NCBI GenBank assembly: GCA_937880335.1
Contig: CALFLJ010000115.1
Span: 1 to 24,779, forward strand
From: an uncultured Succinatimonas sp.
GTDB taxonomy: Bacteria > Pseudomonadota > Gammaproteobacteria > Enterobacterales > Succinivibrionaceae
Direction: 5' to 3'
DNA length: 24,779 bases
Below are positions 17,051 through 23,615 of this stretch, piece by piece; position 1 is the stretch's first letter; every line of letters starts with the position of its first letter. The position numbers were made by a program, and so were the translations under genes. The notes beneath the pieces are model-generated. The model worked only from the letters and a program-made list of their open reading frames with translations. It did not search any database and was not told where the DNA came from.

Positions 17051-17468
17051 TTTTTAGCTCGTTAAAATATTGTTCTAATATGGTAGCTGCTGCCGCGCAG
17101 TCAATTCTACCTTTATCTTTTTTTAAGGCCCTAAAACCGCCTTTTGAAAAAATCTCTTCTTTAGCTTCAACAGAACTTAAACGCTCGTCTACAAACTCAA
17201 CTTTTACCTTGAAATTCTGCGCTATACGATTTCCAAATTTTTTAGCTTTAAAGGTTAAATCCTGAAAACTCCCATCCATGTTAAGTGGCAAACCAACTAC
17301 CACTGTTGATGGTTGCCACTCTTTTATAAGCTTAGATAAGGCATCTGCGTTAGGTATACCATCTGTAGCCTTAAGTGCTTTTTGCGGACTTACAGTCCTA
17401 AGGTTTGTGTTTCCTACAGCAACACCAATATGAGATAAACCAAAATCAAAACAAATTACACTGGCCAT
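17040..17468 (-). CDS. ruvX: RuvX/YqgF family nuclease (pre-16S rRNA processing)
   Basis: This RNase H-fold nuclease is described for 5' maturation of 16S rRNA and was earlier called a Holliday junction resolvase homologue. The 142 residues (E. coli: 138) carry the family's acidic active-site positions: Asp8 in CFDFGLSHIGVAVG, Glu95 in VDERLSSVEA, and Asp123 in RIDCAAAATILEQY. The VVVGLPLNMDGS block is at 56-67. The start codon overlaps the stop of the DnaC-like gene in a TAATG, so the two are probably coupled. Its own end overlaps yqcC by 11 bases. Confidence 0.94.
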   Translation of the reverse strand: MASVICFDFGLSHIGVAVGNTNLRTVSPQKALKATDGIPNADALSKLIKEWQPSTVVVGLPLNMDGSFQDLTFKAKKFGNRIAQNFKVKVEFVDERLSSVEAKEEIFSKGGFRALKKDKGRIDCAAAATILEQYFNELKNEC

Positions 17469-18271
17469 TAGGGCATTACCACTCCATCTACTATCAAAGG
17501 CTGACGTCTACTGTTACCATATAAAGTCTCAGAAATTACAGAATATTCTTTTATAGACTCATACAAACCATCACCTATGGCCTGATGTAACTGAGTAAAA
17601 CTTACAGGAGTTGTAATCATCATATCCTTAGAAGCTCTAAAACGTGAACGCAGAAGATCAACTAAAATCTTTTGATCGAAAACTGTCAACCCCTCGTTAT
17701 TTGCACAAAGGCCATCAATAATCAGTAAATCTACGTTTAGGTATCGCTCCCAATCCTGCTGCTTTTCAGCTGTCACCTCTGCATTTTCGCGAGCCATAAA
17801 GAGTCTACTTTTCTTTAAGGCCTCGTAATTTACTAAGATTACATGCCTATTTGAGGTTTCCATTAAAATTCGATTAGCAACAGCATGGGCTATAGCTGTT
17901 TTACCAGTACCAGGACCTCCTGAGAGCAAATACAAAAGCGGAGCATGAGGTATTTCCAGGGATGCACAAAAACCCTGAGCTGCCATAATTGCCTTAGCAT
18001 TAGCCGGGTCCGACTTTAAAGTACTGAAATTCAAATCAGCTATAATCTGACCTTGAGAGTGCATCTCATCTACATATTGCCTACGCTTTAAAGTTCGTTC
18101 CTTAGCAATTTCTACAGATGCCAAATATGCTTCCTTTTTTCTTTGCTCTTTAAGATCAAAGACCTCAGGTTTTATATTGTCAAAATCAAGCTCAACATTG
18201 CTTATAGAAGCTATGGCCTTAACTAAGGCATCAATGCCACCTATAGCCTCAGACTTTTTCTTATCTGTCAT
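17468..18271 (-). CDS. DnaC-like AAA+ ATPase, possible helicase loader
   Basis: With the start chosen here the protein has 267 residues. A charged N-terminal region (~1-80) precedes an ATPase core. Walker A, GGPGTGKT, is at 118-125; the Walker B strand VDLLIID is at 180-186. The middle and end resemble E. coli DnaC (LLYLLSGGPGTGKTAIAHAVAN; IDGLCANNEGLTVFDQ; ILVDLLRSRF). The residue after the Walker B aspartate, normally the catalytic glutamate, is Gly187, and the sensor-1 region reads MITTPVS, without the usual Asn. I chose the ATG at 18271 because GAGGA lies 7 bases upstream; the frame stays open to 18361, but that part is hydrophobic and unlike DnaC. It overlaps ruvX by one base. It could load DnaB or be a diverged regulator. 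Confidence 0.8.
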   Translation of the reverse strand: MTDKKKSEAIGGIDALVKAIASISNVELDFDNIKPEVFDLKEQRKKEAYLASVEIAKERTLKRRQYVDEMHSQGQIIADLNFSTLKSDPANAKAIMAAQGFCASLEIPHAPLLYLLSGGPGTGKTAIAHAVANRILMETSNRHVILVNYEALKKSRLFMARENAEVTAEKQQDWERYLNVDLLIIDGLCANNEGLTVFDQKILVDLLRSRFRASKDMMITTPVSFTQLHQAIGDGLYESIKEYSVISETLYGNSRRQPLIVDGVVMP

Positions 18272-18543
18272 AAAAAAATCCTCAAATAACATGAAAATTG
18301 TAGCAAAAAAGACATAAGGCTGCAGAGTTAATTTAAGAGCATAACTGTCATATAGAGACAAAAAGACAAAATTAAGTTTGCAAAAAAAACATTCTTTACA
18401 TTTTAATATGTAATAAATGTTTTCTCTTTTTAAACTATGAAAACAAGTCTCAACTAAAACTATCCCCTGCTAAAGCGGCCCAACATAGGGCTTGTTTACA
18501 CAAGGCTTGAGGCAAAAAACTTAGATATTTAAGGACAGGAGGC

Positions 18544-18640
18544 CCTAAGATTGGGGATTTTAGGGCAAAACATTTAATAGGAGACCTTGTGCAGGTTGTA
18601 ACGTAGACAGAGCCTAAGATGGAGGGATTATTAGGGACAA
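18544..18640. repeat. imperfect direct repeat pair of about 27 bases
   Basis: CCTAAGATTGGGGATTTTAG, continuing GGCAAA, starts at 18544. CCTAAGATGGAGGGATTATT, continuing AGGGACAAA, starts at 18613, 69 bases further on. Each copy can fold on itself (CCTAA with TTAGG; the first extends to GCCCTAA/TTAGGGC), so both share sequence and a hairpin shape with a G-rich loop. Confidence 0.6.
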
Positions 18641-18769
18641 ATTGTTAGGTTGGATTTTCAAAATCAGAATGGGCCACCTACGCTTGATGTCGACTGCGTT
18701 AATGGCAAAAATAGCTACTTTACTTTTTCACCTCTAAGTATCTACTTGTGATACTTAAATCATAAAATG

Positions 18770-18837
18770 ACATGGTAGCCTTATAGTATGCGCAATTTAG
18801 GTTACATACAATTTCTACCATGTCTTTAATTTTTTCG
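18770..18837 (+). terminator. hairpin with T-rich tail, possible plus-strand terminator
   Basis: A perfect 9-bp stem, ACATGGTAG with CTACCATGT, encloses 36 bases in which GTATG can pair with CATAC. CTTTAATTTTTTCG follows directly on the plus strand. No plus-strand gene precedes it, so if it terminates anything there, that is an unannotated RNA. It could also act on leftward gal transcription, but the minus-strand tail is less T-rich. Confidence 0.5.
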
Positions 18838-18838
18838 T

Positions 18839-18893
18839 AAAAAGCATGGGCCGCAATTTTTCACCTAACTGAGGTTAGATTTTTCATTGCGGC
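18839..18893 (-). terminator. gal operon terminator candidate after galK
   Basis: Nineteen bases past the galK stop, an 8-bp stem (GCCGCAAT with ATTGCGGC) encloses a second stem (CTAAC/GTTAG, loop of four). The two are separated by near-symmetric GAAAAAT spacers. On the minus strand the outer stem is followed by CCATGCTTTTT. The placement fits a terminator for galE-galT-galK, although the T-run starts a few bases late. Confidence 0.6.
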
Positions 18894-18911
18894 GTTTCTA
18901 TGAATGCTAAG

Positions 18912-20072
18912 CTATAAATTCTTAAAGGATGTACCATCACAGGCGTGGGTTTCAAAGATAGTAGCATCACGGCCTGATATATCCTTATATTTAGCCATAA
19001 CAGCAGCCTTTACCTTTTCAACATTGCAAGGTTCAACTACAGCAACACAGCAGCCACCAAAACCACCGCCTGTCATACGGACAGCACCTTTATCCTCACC
19101 TAAGACCTCGCGTACAATTTCAACTAAACCATCAATTTCAGGAATTGTGATCTCAAAATTGTCACGCATTGAAACATGAGAGGCATACATAAGTTCAGAT
19201 AATGCCTTAAGATCTCCCTTTTCAAAAGCTTCAGAGGCTGACAAGACACGCTCATCTTCTGTGATTACATGTAAGGCACGACGATAGACAACATCACTCA
19301 TCTTATCTTTATTAGCCTCAAGCATCTCTAAGGTGGCATCACGTAATAATTTAACCCCTAAGATAGAGGCAGCTTTCTCACAATCGGCACGACGATCATT
19401 ATACTCAGAGCCAACAAGCTGATGCTTAACATTTGAATTTAAGATTAAAATAACTAAATTCTTAGGTACTGCAACCTGAGTTAACCCGTAGCTCTTGCAG
19501 TCAATACGTAAAGCATGATCAGCTACACCACAAGCTGAAATAGTCTGATCCATAATGCCACACTTCATGCCAATATAAGCCTCAGCGGCTTGACCCATTA
19601 AGGCAATATCTTGCAAGCCTACACCTAAATTAAAGGCATTGTTTACCAAATTACCAAAGCATACCTCCAATGAGGCTGAAGATGATAAACCTGCTCCCTG
19701 AGGGATATCTCCACTTATGGTAACATCCAAGCCTAAAACCTTATCGCCACACTTCTTTACCAAAAGCTGTGTCATACCGCGCAGGTAGTTTACCCATAAC
19801 TTTTCAGGATTCTTCTCAATATCAGATGAAATCTTAAATTCATCATAATCATTGCCAAGATCACACGCTACAACACGCATAGTATCAGTGCCATTTGGCT
19901 TAGCTGACATAGAGGTTCCGTATTTAATGGCACAAGGCATTACAAAACCACCGTTATAGTCAGTATGCTCACCAATTACATTTACACGACCTGGAGCATA
20001 TGACTGCATGGTAGGTGATACGCCAAACTTTGCAACAAAGGCATCAAAACTTACTTTTTCAACATTTAACAT
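18912..20072 (-). CDS. galK: galactokinase GalK
   Basis: GalK phosphorylates alpha-D-galactose to galactose-1-phosphate with ATP. The 386 residues (E. coli 382) show all three GHMP-kinase motifs: the sugar-binding APGRVNVIGEHTDYNGGFVMP at ~26-46, the phosphate-binding GDIPQGAGLSSSASLEV near 125-141, and the C-terminal MTGGGFGGCCVAV. The catalytic Asp lies in KCGIMDQTISACG. An AGGAA site precedes the ATG and the gap after galT is 21 bases. It is the last gene of the gal operon here; no galM follows. Confidence 0.98.
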   Translation of the reverse strand: MLNVEKVSFDAFVAKFGVSPTMQSYAPGRVNVIGEHTDYNGGFVMPCAIKYGTSMSAKPNGTDTMRVVACDLGNDYDEFKISSDIEKNPEKLWVNYLRGMTQLLVKKCGDKVLGLDVTISGDIPQGAGLSSSASLEVCFGNLVNNAFNLGVGLQDIALMGQAAEAYIGMKCGIMDQTISACGVADHALRIDCKSYGLTQVAVPKNLVILILNSNVKHQLVGSEYNDRRADCEKAASILGVKLLRDATLEMLEANKDKMSDVVYRRALHVITEDERVLSASEAFEKGDLKALSELMYASHVSMRDNFEITIPEIDGLVEIVREVLGEDKGAVRMTGGGFGGCCVAVVEPCNVEKVKAAVMAKYKDISGRDATIFETHACDGTSFKNL

Positions 20073-20093
20073 GGCTTTATTCCTGGAAGTTAA

Positions 20094-21137
20094 TTATTTA
20101 TCTGTGTAGTGAGTATCACAAAGATCACGTAAACGGGCAGCGGCCTGTTCTGCAGTTAGATCACGCTGTTTTTCAGCTAAAAGCTCAAAGCCTGCAACGA
20201 ACTTCTTAACAGTTGCACTACGTAAGAGTGGTGGATAATAATTAGCATGTAACTGCCACTCTGAATGTTCCTCTCCATCTACAGGAGCATTGTGCCAACC
20301 CATTGAATAAGGGAATGAACACTCAAAGAGATTGTCATAACGACAAGTTAAACGCTTAATTGCTAATGCCAGATCATCACGCTGAACATCTGTTAACTGA
20401 TTTATAGTCTGAACTCTAAACTTAGGTAAAATCATGGTCTCAAAAGGCCAAAATGCCCAGAATGGAACTAAAGCTACAAAATACTCAGTCTCAAAAATAA
20501 TACGTTCCTTCTTCTCAAGCTCAGCATTTACATAATCTAAAAGTAAAGGTGAGTTGTGCTTTGCGTAATACTCTTTTTGGCATTTGAGCTCTTTTAAGAT
20601 CTCCTCAGGTAGAAAACCACAGGCCCAAATCTGTCCATGTGGATGAGGGTTGGAGCACCCCATTATGGCACCTTTGTTCTCAAAGAGCTGAACATACTTA
20701 TAAGTTTTAGATAATTCGCTAAACTGATCGGCCCACAAATCAACTACCCCTCGAATAGCCTTAACTGGCATTACAGGTAAAGTCTTTGAGTGATCAGGTG
20801 AGAAACAAATTACACGAGCTGTACCGCGGGCAGGCTCGATCTTAAATAAGTCATTATTATTTTCAGTACCATCAAGCGGAGTGTCTGGTGTTAAAGCAGC
20901 AAAATCATTAGTAAAGACAAATGTACCCTCATATTTAGGGTTAATGTCACCGCTTACACGAGTATTACCAGGACATAAATAGCACTTAGGATCATAGGAT
21001 GGACGAATCTCAGGAGGTAATTTTTCAACTTGACCTAACCATGGACGCTTAGCTCTGTGAGGGGATACTAAGATCCACTCACCTGTTAGGGCATTATAAC
21101 GACGATGAGGGTGAGAGGTTACATCAAAAGCACTCAT
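20094..21137 (-). CDS. galT: galactose-1-phosphate uridylyltransferase GalT
   Basis: GalT swaps UMP between UDP-glucose and galactose-1-phosphate, giving UDP-galactose and glucose-1-phosphate. The 347 residues match E. coli (348). The nucleophile is His167 in the HPH motif (SNPHPHGQIWA, 162-172). Likely zinc ligands are Cys52 and Cys55 (CYLC) with His116. The N-terminal HPHRRYNALTGEWILVSPHR is the class I signature. A clear AAGGAG ribosome site precedes the ATG. It lies 20 bases after galE and 21 before galK. Confidence 0.98.
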   Translation of the reverse strand: MSAFDVTSHPHRRYNALTGEWILVSPHRAKRPWLGQVEKLPPEIRPSYDPKCYLCPGNTRVSGDINPKYEGTFVFTNDFAALTPDTPLDGTENNNDLFKIEPARGTARVICFSPDHSKTLPVMPVKAIRGVVDLWADQFSELSKTYKYVQLFENKGAIMGCSNPHPHGQIWACGFLPEEILKELKCQKEYYAKHNSPLLLDYVNAELEKKERIIFETEYFVALVPFWAFWPFETMILPKFRVQTINQLTDVQRDDLALAIKRLTCRYDNLFECSFPYSMGWHNAPVDGEEHSEWQLHANYYPPLLRSATVKKFVAGFELLAEKQRDLTAEQAAARLRDLCDTHYTDK

Positions 21138-21157
21138 TTTTTTCTCCTTAAATTCTA

Positions 21158-22177
21158 TTAATCTTCATATCCATTAGGGTTGTTCTTCTGCCAGTTATAA
21201 GAGTCAGCTGTCATATCATCTAAACTCTTAATTGCAACCCATCCTAATTCATTACGGGCCTTGCTAGCATCTGAATAGCATTGAACAACATCCCCAGGAC
21301 GGCGTGGAGCGAATTTATAAGGTAACTCGCGACCTATAGCCTTTGAGAATGCCTTAACCATATCTAATAAGGAATAGCCTACACCTGTACCTAAATTGTA
21401 AACATGGGTACCACTTTTACCTAAACAATGTTTTAAGGCTGCAACATGACCTTGGGCTAAATCAACAACATGGATATAATCACGTACACATGTACCATCT
21501 TTAGTAGGATAATCATTGCCAAAGATGTTCAAATAAGGCAGACGGCCTACAGCAACCTGGGTTAAATAAGGCATAAGGTTATTTGGAATACCACGAGGGT
21601 CCTCTCCTATTAAACCACTTTCGTGAGCTCCTACAGGATTGAAATAACGCAATAAAACCATAGAGAATTGCGGAATAGCTTTTTGAAGCTCCTCGCACAT
21701 AAACTCAATATCAACCTTAGTTTGACCATAAGGACTATTTGCACGCTTTACAGGGGAGTTTTCAGTTAACGGAACGCTATCTGGCTCACCATAAACAGTA
21801 GCAGATGAAGAGAAAATGAAGTTGTAACAGTCAAACTTACGCATAACATCTAAAAGAACGCGTGCGCCTGTCACATTATTATCATAGTATTCAAGAGGCT
21901 TCTTTGTGGACTCTCCTACAGCTTTTAAACCTGCGAAATTGATAACAGCATCAATCTTATAAGCCTCAAAAACCTGCTCTAACTGCTCACGGACGCGAAT
22001 ATCACCACAGACACATGGAATTGTCTTGCCACAGATCTTATTGATACGAGCTAAAACAGCCGGTTTTGAGTTACTAAAGTTATCAAAAATAACAGGCTCA
22101 TAACCTGCTTTACATAACTCAATTACAGTGTGACTTCCAATATAACCAGCACCACCGGTAACTAAAATTGTTGCCAT
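21158..22177 (-). CDS. galE: UDP-glucose 4-epimerase GalE
   Basis: GalE interconverts UDP-galactose and UDP-glucose with bound NAD. From the ATG at 22177 the protein has 339 residues (E. coli 338). The NAD-binding motif GGAGYIGSH is at 8-16, with catalytic Ser125 (SSSATVYG) and the Tyr150-x3-Lys154 pair (YGQTK). I chose this start because GGAGG lies 8 bases upstream and the protein then begins MATILVTGG like its family. The open frame continues to 22285, but a longer start would run through the promoter and an operator. It is the first gene of galE-galT-galK. Confidence 0.98.
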   Translation of the reverse strand: MATILVTGGAGYIGSHTVIELCKAGYEPVIFDNFSNSKPAVLARINKICGKTIPCVCGDIRVREQLEQVFEAYKIDAVINFAGLKAVGESTKKPLEYYDNNVTGARVLLDVMRKFDCYNFIFSSSATVYGEPDSVPLTENSPVKRANSPYGQTKVDIEFMCEELQKAIPQFSMVLLRYFNPVGAHESGLIGEDPRGIPNNLMPYLTQVAVGRLPYLNIFGNDYPTKDGTCVRDYIHVVDLAQGHVAALKHCLGKSGTHVYNLGTGVGYSLLDMVKAFSKAIGRELPYKFAPRRPGDVVQCYSDASKARNELGWVAIKSLDDMTADSYNWQKNNPNGYED

Positions 22178-22211
22178 TACCATTTCCTCCGAAAAAGCCT
22201 TAAATACGCCA

Positions 22212-22225
22212 TGTAAGCGTTTACA
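22212..22225. promoter_or_regulatory. GalR-type operator 1 (galE side)
   Basis: TGTAAGCGTTTACA matches the GalR/LacI-family half-site pattern TGTAA-N-CG-N-TTACA, and the flanking A and T extend the palindrome. It sits 34 bases before the galE start, just downstream of a perfect TATAAT, so bound repressor would cover the start of transcription. Confidence 0.85.
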
Positions 22226-22234
22226 TTTGTTTTC

Positions 22235-22240
22235 ATTATA
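22235..22240 (-). promoter_or_regulatory. galE promoter -10 element
   Basis: On the minus strand this reads TATAAT, a perfect sigma-70 -10 box. Transcription would start near 22228. The region 17 bases upstream, TTAGAC, is a poor -35, which fits a promoter needing an activator such as CRP. Confidence 0.6.
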
Positions 22241-22270
22241 GTATTTTTTTTGAAAAGGTCTAATATTTTT

Positions 22271-22286
22271 TTTGAGCTTTATCACA
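22271..22286. promoter_or_regulatory. CRP-like binding site upstream of galE
   Basis: On the plus strand this is TTTGA-GCTTTA-TCACA; on the minus strand TGTGA-N6-TCAAA. It differs from the TGTGA-N6-TCACA consensus at one position. Its centre is about 50 bases upstream of the inferred galE start. Cyclic-AMP control of galactose genes is normal in enteric relatives. Confidence 0.5.
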
Positions 22287-22331
22287 GTTTTGATTAAATA
22301 TTTAAAAATATTGTTTTTTGGCTTTTTTGTC

Positions 22332-22361
22332 TTGGACTATTACCTTGTAAACGTTTACTAT
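22332..22361 (+). promoter_or_regulatory. possible galR promoter overlapping operator 2
   Basis: TTGGAC at 22332-22337 and TACTAT at 22356-22361, 18 bases apart, resemble a sigma-70 promoter pointing at galR. The -10 box lies in the end of operator 2, which suggests that GalR represses itself. Confidence 0.5.
22346..22359. promoter_or_regulatory. GalR-type operator 2 (galR side)
   Basis: TGTAAACGTTTACT contains a perfect 12-bp palindrome, GTAAACGTTTAC, with the central CG typical of LacI/GalR-family sites. Its centre is 134 bases from operator 1, comparable to the roughly 114-base spacing of the two gal operators in E. coli, where GalR loops the DNA. Confidence 0.85.
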
Positions 22362-22435
22362 ATTGACTAAAAGATTCAAATGTTTAGACCTTTATTCAAA
22401 TAATTTTCATTTCAACTTTCTTTTGCATTTTAAAT

Positions 22436-23470
22436 ATGAGTGAAAAGCAAACAAGTTTTAATAAAAATCCTACTATTCGCGATGTAGCTAAACTTGCTAA
22501 TGTTTCAGTAGCTACAGTATCTCGTGTTCTAAATGGTACTGCCAAGGTAAGCGACAAGGCTCGAGAAGCTGTACTTAGCGCACAAAGGCAGTTAGGTTTT
22601 TATTTAAATGCAAATGCCAGAGCCTTAGCACAAAAAGACAGTGAAATTATAGGAGTACTAGTCTCAGAGGTATCCGATCCATATTTTGGAGTCATGGTAA
22701 GATCCTGTGAAGAGGTAGCCCATGAATATGGAAAATCTTTGTTAGTAGCTCAAGGATTTCATGATCCAGCTCGAGAGCAACGTGCCATAGAGCATCTTCT
22801 ATCTCACCAGTGTGCAGGCCTTATCATTCACGCTTTAGCATTGCCAGATCGGGTTTTAAGCAACTATATGAGGGATTTTCCTTATATGGTAATAATAAAC
22901 AGAATCCTAAGAGGATTTGAAGATCGTTGTGTGAATATCAATAACTTTCAAGGAATGTATCTGGCCGTTTCAACTTTAATAAAAAACGGACACAAGAAAA
23001 TTGCCTATATAAATTCCTCTCATCATATTGTAGATGCTCAAGAACGCCTTGCCGGATATCTATGTGCCCTAAAGGACAATAATCTTGAAGTGGATGAAAG
23101 AATTATTTTAAGTGAGGTGCCATCTCTTGAGGGTGGGGCTAAAGCTGCCCAAATACTTTTACAATACAGAGGAGATTTTACCGCTGTAGCCTCCTATAAT
23201 GATGCACTTGCAGCCTCTTGTATGGCTAGTTTTATAAATTCAGGCATTGAAGTTCCAAATGAAGTTTCATTTATAGGCTTTGATAACCTCTTTTTATCCT
23301 CTTGCTTAAATCCTGCTTTAACTACAGTAACAAATCCTGTTGCAGACATGGGAGCTTCAGCAACCCGCCTGTCATTATCTCTATATAAAAAAGACTACAG
23401 TTATAAACTTCCTGAATTTTTGACCATACTTATAAATCGAAAATCAGTAAAAAACCTTCTCTTAAATTAA
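22436..23470 (+). CDS. galR: LacI/GalR-family repressor GalR
   Basis: This 344-residue regulator closely parallels E. coli GalR (343). The helix-turn-helix is at ~13-35 (TIRDVAKLANVSVATVSRVLNG), followed by the hinge NANARALAQ. A periplasmic-binding-protein-like sugar domain follows, with VSDPYFGVMV, INRILRGFEDRC, SHHIVDAQERLAGY, FTAVASYNDALAA and ISFIGFD-like VSFIGFDNL. These strings match GalR/GalS rather than LacI or PurR. It is divergent from galE, and two operators fitting its DNA-binding helix lie between them. The likely role is repression of galETK and of itself, relieved by galactose. The ATG lacks a good ribosome site, so the start could differ by a few codons, but no other ATG is nearby. 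Confidence 0.94.
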   Translation: MSEKQTSFNKNPTIRDVAKLANVSVATVSRVLNGTAKVSDKAREAVLSAQRQLGFYLNANARALAQKDSEIIGVLVSEVSDPYFGVMVRSCEEVAHEYGKSLLVAQGFHDPAREQRAIEHLLSHQCAGLIIHALALPDRVLSNYMRDFPYMVIINRILRGFEDRCVNINNFQGMYLAVSTLIKNGHKKIAYINSSHHIVDAQERLAGYLCALKDNNLEVDERIILSEVPSLEGGAKAAQILLQYRGDFTAVASYNDALAASCMASFINSGIEVPNEVSFIGFDNLFLSSCLNPALTTVTNPVADMGASATRLSLSLYKKDYSYKLPEFLTILINRKSVKNLLLN

Positions 23471-23473
23471 AAT

Positions 23474-23509
23474 TTATATATCACCAAACCTTGATTTGGT
23501 GATATATAA
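23474..23509 (+). terminator. 15-bp perfect hairpin after galR
   Basis: Starting 4 bases past the galR stop, a perfect 15-bp inverted repeat surrounds a 6-base loop (CCTTGA). The core is ATCACCAAA/TTTGGTGAT with AT-rich ends. CATACAGAAAA follows on the plus strand, so there is no T-run. It may be a galR terminator or an mRNA-stabilising 3' hairpin. Confidence 0.6.
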
Positions 23510-23573
23510 CATACAGAAAAATTAATTATCGTACTGAAATTAAATCTAATGCTTAAAATTGTTCTAGATCTAC

Positions 23574-23579
23574 TATAAT
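23574..23579 (+). promoter_or_regulatory. possible -10 element for the lpxL-type gene
   Basis: A perfect TATAAT lies 36 bases before the ATG at 23616. There is no good -35 at 16-18 bases upstream. The strong hairpin after galR separates this gene from galR, so its own promoter is expected here. Confidence 0.45.
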
Positions 23580-23615
23580 TAACAGGATTTACAATGAATA
23601 ATCTTAGGTAAGACC

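Larger units (their letters stand above)
18272..18911. other. 640-base intergenic region with repeats and hairpins, no confident gene
   Basis: No open frame here resembles a known protein. The part at ~18430-18720 is richer in G and C than the surrounding spacers. It holds a GCCC/GGGC hairpin near 18478, a 7-bp hairpin at 18542-18566, and an imperfect direct repeat (18544-18570 and 18613-18640). Hairpins at 18735-18757, 18770-18823 and 18850-18893 follow. A fair plus-strand promoter (TTGCAA, 18 bases, TTTAAT) is at 18378-18407. Possibilities are a plus-strand non-coding RNA of about 420 bases ending at the 18770 hairpin, the worn remains of a mobile element, or just the leader of the DnaC-like gene plus terminators. 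I cannot decide between them. Confidence 0.5.

Noticed and set aside
17468..18271. Reading the DnaC-like gene as IstB, the helper of an IS21 element
   Set aside because: No istA transposase lies nearby, the N-terminus is unlike IstB, and it is translationally coupled to ruvX.
18272..18361. N-terminal extension of the DnaC-like protein from an ATG at 18361
   Set aside because: The extra 30 residues are hydrophobic and unlike DnaC, while the ATG at 18271 has a good GAGGA site.
18430..18720. 6S RNA, tmRNA, RNase P RNA or SRP RNA
   Set aside because: None of the conserved sequence blocks of these RNAs could be found on either strand.
22178..22285. N-terminal extension of GalE to 22285
   Set aside because: It would read through the promoter -10 box and operator 1; the start at 22177 has GGAGG at 8 bases and gives the family's normal length.
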